This document shows, one piece after another, positions 1 through 8,729 of a DNA stretch of 64,000 bases (positions are counted from its first letter, which is position 1; every line of letters starts with the position of its first letter). The stretch is taken from assembly GCF_000716605.1 (NCBI RefSeq), contig NZ_JNXE01000008.1, positions 239,487 to 303,486 of the forward strand, read 5' to 3'. The translations under genes and the position numbers were made by a program. This DNA comes from Streptomyces sp. NRRL F-525 (GTDB lineage: Bacteria; Actinomycetota; Actinomycetes; Streptomycetales; Streptomycetaceae). The notes beneath the pieces were generated by a model, which worked only from the letters and a program-made list of their open reading frames with translations, did no database searches and had not been told where the DNA came from.

Positions 1-495
1 ACTGCAGACGAAGGCGACCGTGTCCGGGTCGCCGCCCCGGTTGGCGCGGAGGTCCACGATGAGCGCCTGGGCGCGGGAGGCCAGGGTGAGCGCGGCGCTC
101 AGCGGCTCGGCGGCCCACTCCAGCGGAAAGAGCATCGGCGCCAGCTCCACCACGGCGACCCCTCCGTCGAGCAGCTCCACGCGGGGTGCACCGCCCAGGG
201 AGGTGTCGAAGTCCCGGCGGATGGCGGCCAGGGTGGCCGCCCCCTGCTTGGGAGGAACGGGGTCGGCGTGGTGCTTGAGTCTCAGGTGCCGGTCGCCGTT
301 GACGGACTGGAGGTCCGCGGTGACCAGCCGGGCGAGTTCCTCGGCGTCGTCGACGTCGTAGGCACCCTCGGAGAGGCGGCGGTGCAGCAGGCCGGCGAGC
401 TGCTCGGCTGTTTCGGGGAAGACGTAGTGCTCGGTCAGGAGCCGGGCTGTCTCGTCGATGACGGGGGCGGGCTGAAGCTGCGTCAGAGTTGTCAT
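1..495 (-). CDS. S41 family peptidase, N-terminal part (runs off left edge)
   Basis: The ATG at 495 opens a frame that reads to the window edge without a stop, so only the first 165 residues are present. The helical start (MTTLTQLQPAPVIDETARLL) followed by an EHYVFPE-type segment matches the N-terminal region of S41 / interphotoreceptor-retinoid-binding-protein-like peptidases. A DGGVAVVELAPMLFP strand and an ALIVDLRANRGGDPD strand then resemble the core that normally precedes the catalytic Ser. The catalytic residues lie outside the window, so activity cannot be judged. The gene is divergent from the ArsR-type regulator 57 bp away. A promoter (TTGACG / TCTACT) places the transcription start almost on the ATG, so the message is probably leaderless. 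Confidence 0.8.
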   Translation of the reverse strand, partial: MTTLTQLQPAPVIDETARLLTEHYVFPETAEQLAGLLHRRLSEGAYDVDDAEELARLVTADLQSVNGDRHLRLKHHADPVPPKQGAATLAAIRRDFDTSLGGAPRVELLDGGVAVVELAPMLFPLEWAAEPLSAALTLASRAQALIVDLRANRGGDPDTVAFVCS

Positions 496-502
496 GGCTG
501 GG

Positions 503-532
503 AGTAGAGCACCGCCCTTGCGAAAGCGTCAA
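503..532 (-). promoter_or_regulatory. Promoter of the S41 peptidase gene, probably leaderless
   Basis: On the minus strand TTGACG (527-532) and TCTACT (503-508) are 18 nt apart. Transcription would start at about 496, right at the ATG at 495. Confidence 0.45.
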
Positions 533-550
533 CGAGATTAGACACTTTCG
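521..550. promoter_or_regulatory. Inverted repeat in the divergent promoter, candidate ArsR operator
   Basis: Arms CGAAAGCGTC (521-530) and GACACTTTCG (541-550) match in 9 of 10 positions around a 10-nt spacer. The repeat overlaps the -35 of the peptidase promoter and a TAGACA -10-like box (539-544) for the regulator. One bound dimer could therefore silence both genes. Assignment to the adjacent ArsR protein is inference. Confidence 0.5.
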
Positions 551-552
551 GT

Positions 553-1113
553 ATGCGTGATCAGCCTTCCCACCCGCCGCCCCCCGAGGACGTTCTGGAG
601 ATCGGTGCGCCCGACCAATTCGCGGCGCTCGCCCACCCGTTGCGTCAGCGGCTGCTCTTCGCCCTGGGCCACCGGCCCGCCACCATCAGCCAGCTCGCGG
701 CGCAGCTCGACGCGAAGAAGGGCAACGTGGCCCACCACGTCAAAGTGCTCCGCGAGGCCGGGCTGATCCACGTCGCCGAGACCCGCCAGGTGCGCGGCGG
801 CACCGAGCAGTACTACCAGCGCACGGCCCGCCACATGGTCGTCGCCGAACCCCAGGCGGCAGGCACCGCCGCGATGCTCGCCGCCATCGCCCAGGAGCTG
901 GACCTCTCTCCCACCGAGCCCCAACTGACGCTGCGCCACCTGCGTCTCAGCCCCGCGAAGGCAGAGGAACTCGGCGAGGCGCTCGCCAAACTGGTCGACG
1001 AGGCCGAGGAGGACGCGGAGGGCGACCCCGTGCACGGTGTGTTGGTGACGGTCTATCAGCAGGCTCTGTCAACCGGTACCACCAGTTCCGTCCAGGGCGC
1101 GCGACGAAAGTAG
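553..1113 (+). CDS. ArsR-type winged-helix transcriptional regulator
   Basis: This 186-residue protein has a winged-helix domain at about residues 20-90. The segments FAALAHPLRQRLLFAL, TISQLAAQL, KKGNVAHHVKVLREAGLI and a GGTEQYYQ wing are typical of ArsR/HTH_20 regulators. The roughly 95-residue helical C-terminal part has no metal-binding cysteines, so it is not a classical metal sensor. It is divergent from the S41 peptidase gene, with an inverted repeat between them, so autoregulation and control of the peptidase are likely. There is no ribosome binding site ahead of the ATG at 553. A TAGACA box 8 nt upstream suggests a leaderless mRNA. Confidence 0.85.
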   Translation: MRDQPSHPPPPEDVLEIGAPDQFAALAHPLRQRLLFALGHRPATISQLAAQLDAKKGNVAHHVKVLREAGLIHVAETRQVRGGTEQYYQRTARHMVVAEPQAAGTAAMLAAIAQELDLSPTEPQLTLRHLRLSPAKAEELGEALAKLVDEAEEDAEGDPVHGVLVTVYQQALSTGTTSSVQGARRK

Positions 1114-1153
1114 GGGAGAGGCCGGCTCGCAGGATCCACTTGCTGGCGACCCG

Positions 1154-1170
1154 GAGGGCTGTCAGCCCTC
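1154..1170. terminator. Hairpin between convergent genes
   Basis: GAGGGCT, loop GTC, AGCCCTC: a perfect 7-bp stem between the ends of the ArsR and recQ genes. No T-tract follows, as is common in Streptomyces. Confidence 0.55.
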
Positions 1171-1213
1171 ACGGGGAACGCCGTACCGGCTGGAGAGAGG
1201 CGTGGGTCGAGCG

Positions 1214-3010
1214 TCAGCGCGGTGTGTCGGGCAGGGCGACGAGCAATTGCTTGTCCGTCACCACGGCCAGCGACAGGGTGCGATAGCCGACCGACTCGAA
1301 CAGGATCGTGATCTTGCCGTCGCCCTCACTCATGACCTCGCCCTCGCCCCACTGGTCATGGCTCACGCGGACGCCCGGCAGGTAGGTGTGGTTCTCCGCC
1401 GTGGGGCGTACGACGGTCTCCGTCGTGCCGGCGGTACCCGCGGCGACGTCCGCGCGTGCACCGGTCCGGGTCCACGGGCGTCGGCGCGCGGTGGCCTTGC
1501 GCGGCCGTCCGGCGTCTCCGGACCGCTCGCGCCTCGGACCGCTCGCGGGCTTGGTCGCCGGGTCCGCGCAGTTGTCGCATGCCCCGCACGGGACGGGGGC
1601 GGAGTCGCCGAAGTAGCCGAGGAGGAACTGCCGCCGGCAGTCGGTCGTCTCGGAGTAGCCGCGCATCATGTCGATCCGGGACTGTTCGAGCTTGCGGTGC
1701 GTGGCGTGGACGGCCAGGGCGCTCTGCACGACGGCGTCGACATCGTCATCCGCGGAGGCGCCGTCGGTGCCGGTGAAGCGGCTGCCGTCCCGTCCGGTGC
1801 GGACGGCACCGGCCTCCTCCAGCAGGTTCAGTACGGCGGACAGGGCGGTCGCGCCGAGTTCGCAGTCGGCCCGGAGCCGGGTCGCGCTCACGGCGCCCGC
1901 GTCGCCGCGCAGGCGCTCGATGACGCGGCGCAGCGCGTCGGCGTCGGGAGCGCCGGCGGCGAAGAAGCGTTGCATGCCGAGGTCCTGAGTGCGGTAGGCG
2001 AGGATCGCCCTGGCCGGTGCGCCGTCGCGGCCGGCCCGGCCGATCTCCTGGTAGTAGGCGTCGAGCGAGCCGGGGACGGACGCGTGCAGCACGAACCGTA
2101 CGTTCGCCTTGTCGATGCCCATCCCGAATGCCGAGGTGGCCACGACCACGTCGAGCTCACCGGAGCTGAACCGGTCCTGGGCCTGGCGGCGTTCGGCGGC
2201 GGAGAGGCCCGCGTGATAGCTCGCGGCGGCCAGTCCGAGGTCGCTCAACTGCTCGGCGTAGCTGTCCGCCGCCTTCCGCGTCCCCGCGTACAGGATTCCC
2301 GGCTTCTCCTCGACGGCCGTCCGCTCCACGACGAACCGCTCCTTGGCGGCCGCGTCCTGGAAGGCCGACACCTCCAGGCGGATGTTGGGGCGGTCGAAGC
2401 CGGCCACTATCTCCACCGGGTCGGTCATGCCGAGACGTTCGGCGATGTCCCGCCGTACCGGGGCCGCCGCGTTGGCGGTCAGGGCGAGCACCGGCGGGTT
2501 GCCGAGCCGCTCGCGCGCGTGGCGCAGCCGTAGATAGTCGGGCCGGAAGTCGTGCCCCCAGGACGACACGCAGTGCGCCTCGTCCACCACCAGCAGCCGG
2601 GGACGGACGGCGGCGAGCCGGTCCGTGACCTCCGGCTTGGCGAGCTGCTCAGGGGCGAGGAAGATCACGTCGACCGAGGAGGCGCTGATGCGGGCCCATG
2701 ACGTCTCGTTGTCGCTCTTCCGCTGCGCGGAGTTGATGGCGGCGGTGCGCAGCGCGCCGGATCCGAGCAGGCTCTGCATCTGGTCCCGCTGAAGCGCGAT
2801 CAGCGGCGAGACGACCACGACCGGACCGCCGAGCAGGACCGCGGGCACCTGGTACACGGCGGACTTGCCCGCGCCGGTCGGCATGACGGCGAGTACGTCA
2901 CGACCCTTCATCACGGCCTTCATCGCGCTCAGTTGGGCCGGGCGCAAGTGCTGCCAGCCGAAGACCCGACGGGCGGTGCCGCGCAGACGACGGGACGTGA
3001 GTGTGAACAT
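1214..3010 (-). CDS. recQ: RecQ-family ATP-dependent DNA helicase
   Basis: This 598-residue superfamily-2 helicase unwinds DNA 3' to 5' in recombination and repair. Seen in order: a LRPAQ Q-motif-like start, Walker A MPTGAGKS, DEAH box (VVDEAHCVSSWGHDFRPDY), ALTANA (motif III), a FDRPN segment, YHAGLSAAERR, VATSAFGMGIDKANVRFV (motif V) and QEIGRAGRDG (motif VI). A zinc-type cluster (CRRQFLLGYFG...CGACDNC) follows. The C-terminal 100 residues are basic linker plus a small beta domain, with no clear HRDC domain. The ATG at 3010 is preferred over 3037 because AAGGAG lies just upstream of it. Confidence 0.92.
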   Translation of the reverse strand: MFTLTSRRLRGTARRVFGWQHLRPAQLSAMKAVMKGRDVLAVMPTGAGKSAVYQVPAVLLGGPVVVVSPLIALQRDQMQSLLGSGALRTAAINSAQRKSDNETSWARISASSVDVIFLAPEQLAKPEVTDRLAAVRPRLLVVDEAHCVSSWGHDFRPDYLRLRHARERLGNPPVLALTANAAAPVRRDIAERLGMTDPVEIVAGFDRPNIRLEVSAFQDAAAKERFVVERTAVEEKPGILYAGTRKAADSYAEQLSDLGLAAASYHAGLSAAERRQAQDRFSSGELDVVVATSAFGMGIDKANVRFVLHASVPGSLDAYYQEIGRAGRDGAPARAILAYRTQDLGMQRFFAAGAPDADALRRVIERLRGDAGAVSATRLRADCELGATALSAVLNLLEEAGAVRTGRDGSRFTGTDGASADDDVDAVVQSALAVHATHRKLEQSRIDMMRGYSETTDCRRQFLLGYFGDSAPVPCGACDNCADPATKPASGPRRERSGDAGRPRKATARRRPWTRTGARADVAAGTAGTTETVVRPTAENHTYLPGVRVSHDQWGEGEVMSEGDGKITILFESVGYRTLSLAVVTDKQLLVALPDTPR

Positions 3011-3225
3011 TGGTCTCCTTGAAGGGTGGGCGTCCAACCGCCGTGTGTCTGGCGGCTACCCCGGTTCGCCGGGATATCGCGTCGCGCGATTCGATCGCCC
3101 GTGTCGAGATCCCTCGGTCTGTTCGCGGTGCCCAGTGTCCGACCGTTTACTTGACGGGGCCCTGTCTCTCAACTCCGTTGGGAATGAGGGGTGTTGAAGG
3201 TGCTCGTGGACTCATGGCGAGGCGT

Positions 3226-6200
3226 TCATGTTCTCCTCGCTCGTGCCGTCCAGCTCAGCGCGGCGGCTCTGGCCAGGTGCAGGTGTGCGCGTTCCTCGGG
3301 GAGTCCCGGCCCGCGCATACGGACATGGTGGAGATGCAGCAGGTCCGGGAGTACGTCTTCCGGGGCGAGCGTTCCCGCCTTCTCGAGCGCGCTGCGGTAC
3401 ACGGCCAGCGCGGTGCGGCGTGCGGACCAGCTCGCGGTGACGTGGGCGTCCAGCACCGGGGTGCCGGGGGCCTGGGGCGTGTGGGAGGCGGTCGTCAGGG
3501 CGATGGTCTGGTCGTAGACCGCTCGGGGTGGTGCACTCGTGTCCGTGTGGGTGTGTCCGACCAGCCAGCGCATCGCCTCCTCGTCGTCCCCGAGCAGGCC
3601 GACGGCGATGTCCACCGTGCTCGCTGCGGTCACCGCACGGGCGTCGGGGGCGCCCCGGCCGGGCTGCGCGGTCAACTGGGCGAGGACGGCGGCCGAGTCG
3701 GCGGCGAAATACTCCTCGGCCGCTTCCATCGCGGCGGGGCCGCCGAAGCGCGCGGTCTGCGGGTAGTAGGTCTCCAGACTCGCGTGGGTGATCAGGCCCG
3801 CATGCCGAAGCCGCCGGGTCCACTCGCCGGTCTGCCCGACAGCGGTGCCGAGCGAACCGGGCGCGCAGATCAGACGGAGACGTAGGTGGTCCTCGGGATC
3901 GTCGTGGCGGACGAACCACCAGCGGGACTCTCCCAACTCCCCGAGCAGGTACGGCAGATGCCGGGTCAGGAGTGGATCCTGCCGGTCCCTGTGCCCGTAC
4001 AACCTCAGGGAGAGCGGGTTCCCGCAGCCCGGCAGGTGTCCGTGTTCGCGGGTGACGACGTCGCCTGAGCCACGGACCGGTGCGCGGGGCCGATCCACCG
4101 CAGCCAGGGGGATGACGATCTCGTGGGCGCGCCCGCCGGTCCAGCCCAGGTCCCCGGGCTCCGGTGCGGCGCGGAGCAGCACCTTGCCGTCGCGCTCCAC
4201 GTGGGTACGGAGCAGGACCCGGTGCGAGGGTTCCGCCAGGTCCAGGTTCATGCGCCGGTCTCCGTCGCCCAGGTACACGTGCTCGGGCAGGCCGACCTCG
4301 CGACGCCACTCGGCCAGGGCCTCGTCCCACCGCGGCCACGGCGTCCGCGCGTCCGGCAGGTCGTCGTTGCCGAGTGTCCAGCGGGCCGGGGTCAGTACGG
4401 TGCGCCCGTGGCGCAGTGCCGGGAGGAACGGCAGGCCGGAGACGGCGGCTCCCCACGAGAACCCGGTGCACGGGACGGCCAGCGCCACCGGTGCCTCGAT
4501 CAGGAACCTCGCCAGCGGATGGGTGTGGTGGGTCAGATCCACCGCGTTCAGCAGCAGCGTGTGCACCGGGCGCCGCCGGGAGACCGAGACCAGGTGCACC
4601 TGCTCGGCGTCGGCGGTCACCGCCAGGTCCGTCACGGGCAACTGGCCCATGTCCGGGCTGTGTTGGTCGCCGAGGGGGATCACCCACTCCGCCACCCGCG
4701 GGGCGTGCGCGACGTTCACCGAGCGCATGTACAGCGGGGTGCTGCCGATCTGGGCGATCAGCGCGCCCTGATGCACGCCGGGCAGGCCTGCGTAGACCTC
4801 GGTCATCCGGCGGCGGTCGTCGGCGTCGAACAGGTGGAGAAAGCGTCCGGTGGACGTTCCGGCCGCGCGGGCCACTCCGAGGACGTGCAGCGTGAACTCC
4901 CCTTGTTCCAGGGCGGATACGCTCGCGGCGTGGATCCGTACGGTCACCTCGGTGCTCGGCTGCACGGGCCCGGCGGGATGTGCCACCGCCAGTTCGTCGA
5001 TCGCGGCCTCGTCGAGTCGGACCTCGTGTCGGCGTCGCGTCGCGGCGGTGTACGCGAGCCGCAGCAGTCTTCTGTCCCTGGCGGTCAGCGTCGGGTCCGT
5101 CGATGCGGCGGTGGACCCGAGGTAGCCGGACGGGTAGCCGAGGAACTCGATGGCGTCCAGGACGGGGACGACCGCTCCCGGGCCGTAGCGCTCAAGGAAG
5201 CGGTGGTGCCAGGCGGTCCACCCGGGGCTCAGCGCCGCCCTCGGTGCCAGGCGCGTGAGCACCTCGGCGGCGGCCGCCGCCTCCTCGGCCACCGCGTCCG
5301 GGATCACCAGGTCCCAGTCCAGTCGTAGGTCGAGGGCGAGCGTGGGTTTCGCGGTGGGGCAGAGTCGTTTCATCGTGGCCGTCACCCGTGCGCGTTCGGC
5401 GCGGGCGCCCGCAGGGGCGGCGGTCGCGCCGTCGTGCCGTGCCAGTTCCGCCGCGACCTCGTGCAACTCGGTGGCTTCCGGCTCGGGCAGGTGCCGTGCG
5501 TGTCCGAGCAGGGCGGCGATCGGGTCGGACGCCGTCACCGCGGGACGCAGGCTCGTGATCAGGAATCTCTGTCGTATGAGGTTCGCGAGCAGGTTCTCGA
5601 TCGCGGTGGGGGAGGCGGCCGGAAAAGCGGCGGAGAGCGTTCCGGTGAGATCTGCCCACAGCACCGGCCGCCGGGCGCCGTCCATGACGGTGCGGACCGG
5701 CCTGGTGGCGCGTATCCCGACGTGCACGGGGTCGCCGTCGCGCGTGCTGCTCGCGCGGTGCTCGATCATCAGGCGTCCGTCGCGCTCGAACGCGAGGCTG
5801 GACGCGAGCAGGGTCAAACCGGGCCGCAGCGCACGGAGTTCCTCCAGCCGGTCGACGAGAGCCGCGGTCCAAGCAGCGTCCGGTCTGGTGACCGCCCGGT
5901 GTCCGGTGCCCGTGCGCAGCAAGGGAGTTGGCCCTGTGCGGGCGGCCGCGACACCGGCGAACAGGCCGAACGGAGTGGCACGTGAACGGGCGCGCAGCAG
6001 GTAGCGCACCACCGACAGCACCGCGCGCCGCACGGCGGGGTCCGGCACCGGCTCGCCGACGAGGATCTGACGCACCCGTGCCGCCAGATCCGGGCTGGAG
6101 AACTCGACCGCGGTGGCGAAATCGGTTGCCTGCCATGCCTGTTGGAGCCATGCCCGCCACGACTCCCCGTGCGCGGAAGGGCTGGTCAGGTCCGGCCAGG

Positions 6201-6321
6201 CCACCGGGTGGTCCGGAGACCGGACCGCCGCCCGAACCACGGCCGCATCGACATGGCGGTACAAACGGGCCCTCCAGCAGCACAACGGCGTTGTCGCCCA
6301 TTTTCCCGAACCGCCCGGCAC
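3226..6321 (-). CDS. Full-length lantibiotic dehydratase (LanB) with SpaB C-terminal domain
   Basis: At about 1031 residues this has the length of class I LanB enzymes. These activate Ser/Thr with glutamyl-tRNA and eliminate glutamate to give Dha/Dhb. The N-terminal glutamylation domain shows ARSRATPFGLFAGVA. The elimination (SpaB C-terminal) domain begins near residue 770 with LSLRLYGHRD, then YLLGELGESRWWFVRHDDPEDHLRLRL and SLETYYPQTARFGG. It is transcribed away from the precursor gene across a 205-bp promoter region. No LanC cyclase is encoded nearby and the precursor has no Cys, so ordinary lanthionines cannot form. A stop lies 9 bp upstream of TTG 6324. GTG at 6321 is taken as start, without a clear ribosome binding site. 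Confidence 0.9.
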   Translation of the reverse strand: MPGGSGKWATTPLCCWRARLYRHVDAAVVRAAVRSPDHPVAWPDLTSPSAHGESWRAWLQQAWQATDFATAVEFSSPDLAARVRQILVGEPVPDPAVRRAVLSVVRYLLRARSRATPFGLFAGVAAARTGPTPLLRTGTGHRAVTRPDAAWTAALVDRLEELRALRPGLTLLASSLAFERDGRLMIEHRASSTRDGDPVHVGIRATRPVRTVMDGARRPVLWADLTGTLSAAFPAASPTAIENLLANLIRQRFLITSLRPAVTASDPIAALLGHARHLPEPEATELHEVAAELARHDGATAAPAGARAERARVTATMKRLCPTAKPTLALDLRLDWDLVIPDAVAEEAAAAAEVLTRLAPRAALSPGWTAWHHRFLERYGPGAVVPVLDAIEFLGYPSGYLGSTAASTDPTLTARDRRLLRLAYTAATRRRHEVRLDEAAIDELAVAHPAGPVQPSTEVTVRIHAASVSALEQGEFTLHVLGVARAAGTSTGRFLHLFDADDRRRMTEVYAGLPGVHQGALIAQIGSTPLYMRSVNVAHAPRVAEWVIPLGDQHSPDMGQLPVTDLAVTADAEQVHLVSVSRRRPVHTLLLNAVDLTHHTHPLARFLIEAPVALAVPCTGFSWGAAVSGLPFLPALRHGRTVLTPARWTLGNDDLPDARTPWPRWDEALAEWRREVGLPEHVYLGDGDRRMNLDLAEPSHRVLLRTHVERDGKVLLRAAPEPGDLGWTGGRAHEIVIPLAAVDRPRAPVRGSGDVVTREHGHLPGCGNPLSLRLYGHRDRQDPLLTRHLPYLLGELGESRWWFVRHDDPEDHLRLRLICAPGSLGTAVGQTGEWTRRLRHAGLITHASLETYYPQTARFGGPAAMEAAEEYFAADSAAVLAQLTAQPGRGAPDARAVTAASTVDIAVGLLGDDEEAMRWLVGHTHTDTSAPPRAVYDQTIALTTASHTPQAPGTPVLDAHVTASWSARRTALAVYRSALEKAGTLAPEDVLPDLLHLHHVRMRGPGLPEERAHLHLARAAALSWTARARRT

Positions 6322-6442
6322 CAAGGGCGATTACCAGTCATGGTCATTACGGCCGCTGCTGCGCCACCCCGGTGCCGAAGAGTCTGCACCAGCCGCTGAC
6401 CTGGCTGAATGTCGTCCAGCCCGAACGACGACGTATGGGCTG

Positions 6443-6469
6443 TTGACGCGCGTCCGGGCTGGCTAGCGT
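6443..6469 (+). promoter_or_regulatory. Candidate promoter of the RiPP precursor operon
   Basis: TTGACG (6443-6448) and TAGCGT (6464-6469) lie about 60 nt before the precursor ATG. The 15-nt spacing is shorter than optimal, so the promoter is tentative. Confidence 0.45.
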
Positions 6470-6526
6470 GGGCGCCATACACGGCAAGCGGCACATTCCC
6501 ATCACATCCGCGGAGGGAAGAAAACC

Positions 6527-6679
6527 ATGACTGCTGCAACTCCCGAGGCACTCGCCGAAGAGGAATTCGGTGAGCTCGAAGAACTCCAGGTGATCGACTC
6601 CAGCGAGCTGAAGCTCGGCGCGGCGTACCACACGTACACCTACATCGCGGCGGAGAGCACGGAGGACATCCCCGAGTAG
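6527..6679 (+). CDS. RiPP precursor peptide, Cys-free, 50 residues
   Basis: A small ORF with a strong ribosome binding site (GGAGGGAAG, 6512-6520) encodes an acidic peptide. Its leader contains EEEFGELEELQVID, which resembles the hydrophobic/acidic recognition motif of class I lanthipeptide and thiopeptide leaders. The C-terminal part reads GAAYHTYTYIAAESTEDIPE. It has four Ser/Thr (T36, T38, S44, T45), three Tyr alternating with other residues, one His, one Asp and no Cys. It sits between the divergent LanB gene and the operon of two radical SAM enzymes and an MNIO, where a precursor is expected. The cleavage site is unknown; after LKLG is a guess. A tight GC hairpin follows the stop. Confidence 0.82.
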   Translation: MTAATPEALAEEEFGELEELQVIDSSELKLGAAYHTYTYIAAESTEDIPE

Positions 6680-6682
6680 CAC

Positions 6683-6698
6683 GCCCGGGAGCCCGGGC
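6683..6698 (+). terminator. Hairpin directly after the precursor gene (partial terminator or processing site)
   Basis: GCCCGG, GAGC, CCGGGC starts four bases after the precursor stop and lies before the first enzyme gene (6741). Such an element would let the precursor be made in excess over the enzymes. The role is inferred. Confidence 0.5.
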
Positions 6699-6740
6699 AG
6701 CGCTCCGACGGACGGGACCGGTGAGACGAGGAGGTGGGTC

Positions 6741-8729
6741 GTGCCGTCCAGCCAGTCGACGGACGGTACCCGCACCGACGTCCTGTTGATCTTCCCGCCG
6801 CAGACCGAGGCCAGGTTCTTCCCGTATCTGAGTCTGCCGTACCTGACGGGCCATCTGCGCCGCCGGGGCCGGCGGGTTCACCAGGCCGACCTGAACATCG
6901 CGGTGCTCCACGAACTGCTGCGGTGCCCCGCACTGCTGGCCGACGCGGTCCGCGCGCAGGACACGGGCGCCGACGGCAAGGCCGTGAGCGACTGGTACCG
7001 CCATGAGATGGCCGACGTCTTCGCCGCGCACATCGGCGAGCTGCGTGCCCATGTCCTGGACAAGGCGCCGGCCGGCGAGCTGGGCCCCGACCGCGCGGTC
7101 CGGCTCGCCACCCTGGCCCTCGAACTGCTGGTCCGCGACACCTTCCTGGTGCGGACCTGGGACAACCTCGACCGGCTCGACGACGCCGTACGCGGGGCCG
7201 CCGACCGGCCGCCCGTCGCGTCGGGCGTACCGGTCGCATCGCTGCACCACCTGGTGACCGGGCTGCTCGGCCGCCATCGCCCCCGGGTGGTCGGCCTGTC
7301 CGTGGCGTTCTTCAGCCAGCTCGCGCCCGCGCTGCTGATCGCCTCCTGGGTCCGGCAGTTGGCGCCGGACACCCGGATCTGCCTGGGCGGCCAGCAGGTG
7401 ATGCTCCGCCACGACAGCCTCGCGCGGCTGCCCGGAGTCCGGGAGACGGTCGACGCACTCTGCCCGACCGCCGGCGAGGAGCCGCTCGAACGCTGGCTGG
7501 ACGCCCTGGACGGAACGGTCCCACTCGCCGCCGTGCCCGGCATGACCTGGCTGCGACGCGCCGAGGGCGGGCCGCGCACGGGGCCCGCGGTGACCCTGCG
7601 CTTCCGTGACCTCGGACCACCCGACTTCACCGGACTGCCCTTCCGCTCCTATCTCAACGACGCCCTGGAACTCGCGATCGTCTCGTGCGTCGGCTGCTAC
7701 TGGGGGCGGTGCGCGTTCTGCTCGTACGGCAACCGGTCGCTCCCGCAAGGGAGTTACCAGCAGGGCACCGCGCCCCAGATCGCCGACGCCGTGGAGGCCG
7801 TGGTCCGCGCCACGGGCACCCGGTACGTGTCGGTCGCGGACGAGAACACCAACCTGCGGCTGATCCTCAAGGCGATGCGCGCGGCCCGCGAACGCGGCAT
7901 ACGGGTCCGCTTCGGCGTCCGCAGCCGTCTGGAGCCCGCCCTGACCGACCCGGGGTTCTGCCACGACCTCGCCGCGGTCGGCTGCGCGATGATCGCGGTG
8001 GGCTACGAAGGCACCTCGCAGCGCCTGTTGGACCGGGTCGACCGGGGCGTGCGCGCGGCCGACTACCAGCGGATCCTCGACAACCTCGACGCGGCGGGCA
8101 TCACCGTCCGGTTCACCGTGATGGGCCAGGTCCTGGACGAGACACCGGACGAGTTCGAGGCGTCCCTGCGCTTCCTCGTCGACAACGAGCGGCGGATCGG
8201 CATCGACGCGCTGGAGCTGATGGTGGCGGAGCCCGGCAGCAGACTCACGGGCAGCCCGGACGACTACGGACTCGCCCTCGACACCTCGGACCGCCTCGCG
8301 GGCAACCCCGAGCTGAGCTACCTGGCCGGCCGGGTAGGCCACCCGCTGGCGGTCCGCGGCGGCCCCACGCGCACCGAGGCGCTGGACCGGCTGCTCCGGA
8401 TCTTCCACACCGTCAGACCCGGCCGTGCGAACGGCTCGGCACCCTCGCGCGCACCCGCCGTTGCGGCCCTGCGCCCGCACACCTGGGTACGCACTGTCCC
8501 CGCGTACGCCGACGACCTTTCGGAAGACCGCGTCACCCTCGCCGACCTCGTCAAGGAGCGGTTCTACGCCCTGCCCGTCGACGACATCGAACAGCGCGCC
8601 GACGGCCTGCTCACGGCCCGCACCGACCGTGGCCGCCGACTGCTGGCCCGCCTTGCCGACGCGGCGGCGGGCACCCCCGACCCGGCACATCCGGCAGACC
8701 CGGCCCCCTCAGCCAGGAGCACGTCATGA
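6741..8729 (+). CDS. B12-binding-type radical SAM RiPP enzyme
   Basis: This 662-residue protein has a Rossmann-like B12-binding region at about residues 12-250 (VLLIFPPQTEARFFPYLSLP..., then VVGLSVAF and ICLGGQQV). A radical SAM domain starts near residue 310. The cysteines read SC316-VG-C319-YWGR-C324-AF-C327, so the cluster motif looks like CX4CX2C rather than CX3CX2C. Later strands include RYVSVADENTN, IAVGYEGTSQRLLDRVDRG and VRFTVMGQVLDETPDEF. Relatives catalyse C-methylation, epimerisation or C-C chemistry on peptides; which one applies here is unknown. The GTG start has GAGGAGGTG upstream. The stop overlaps the next start (ATGA). Confidence 0.85.
   Translation: MPSSQSTDGTRTDVLLIFPPQTEARFFPYLSLPYLTGHLRRRGRRVHQADLNIAVLHELLRCPALLADAVRAQDTGADGKAVSDWYRHEMADVFAAHIGELRAHVLDKAPAGELGPDRAVRLATLALELLVRDTFLVRTWDNLDRLDDAVRGAADRPPVASGVPVASLHHLVTGLLGRHRPRVVGLSVAFFSQLAPALLIASWVRQLAPDTRICLGGQQVMLRHDSLARLPGVRETVDALCPTAGEEPLERWLDALDGTVPLAAVPGMTWLRRAEGGPRTGPAVTLRFRDLGPPDFTGLPFRSYLNDALELAIVSCVGCYWGRCAFCSYGNRSLPQGSYQQGTAPQIADAVEAVVRATGTRYVSVADENTNLRLILKAMRAARERGIRVRFGVRSRLEPALTDPGFCHDLAAVGCAMIAVGYEGTSQRLLDRVDRGVRAADYQRILDNLDAAGITVRFTVMGQVLDETPDEFEASLRFLVDNERRIGIDALELMVAEPGSRLTGSPDDYGLALDTSDRLAGNPELSYLAGRVGHPLAVRGGPTRTEALDRLLRIFHTVRPGRANGSAPSRAPAVAALRPHTWVRTVPAYADDLSEDRVTLADLVKERFYALPVDDIEQRADGLLTARTDRGRRLLARLADAAAGTPDPAHPADPAPSARSTS

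Noticed and set aside
3011..3225. Possible second small peptide gene between recQ and lanB
   Set aside because: No short frame with a ribosome binding site and leader-like sequence was found on either strand.
6186..8690. 834-codon minus-strand frame opposite the first radical SAM gene
   Set aside because: It crosses the precursor and promoter region in antisense and has Arg/Gly/Val-rich composition with no motif. The plus strand carries a clear enzyme.
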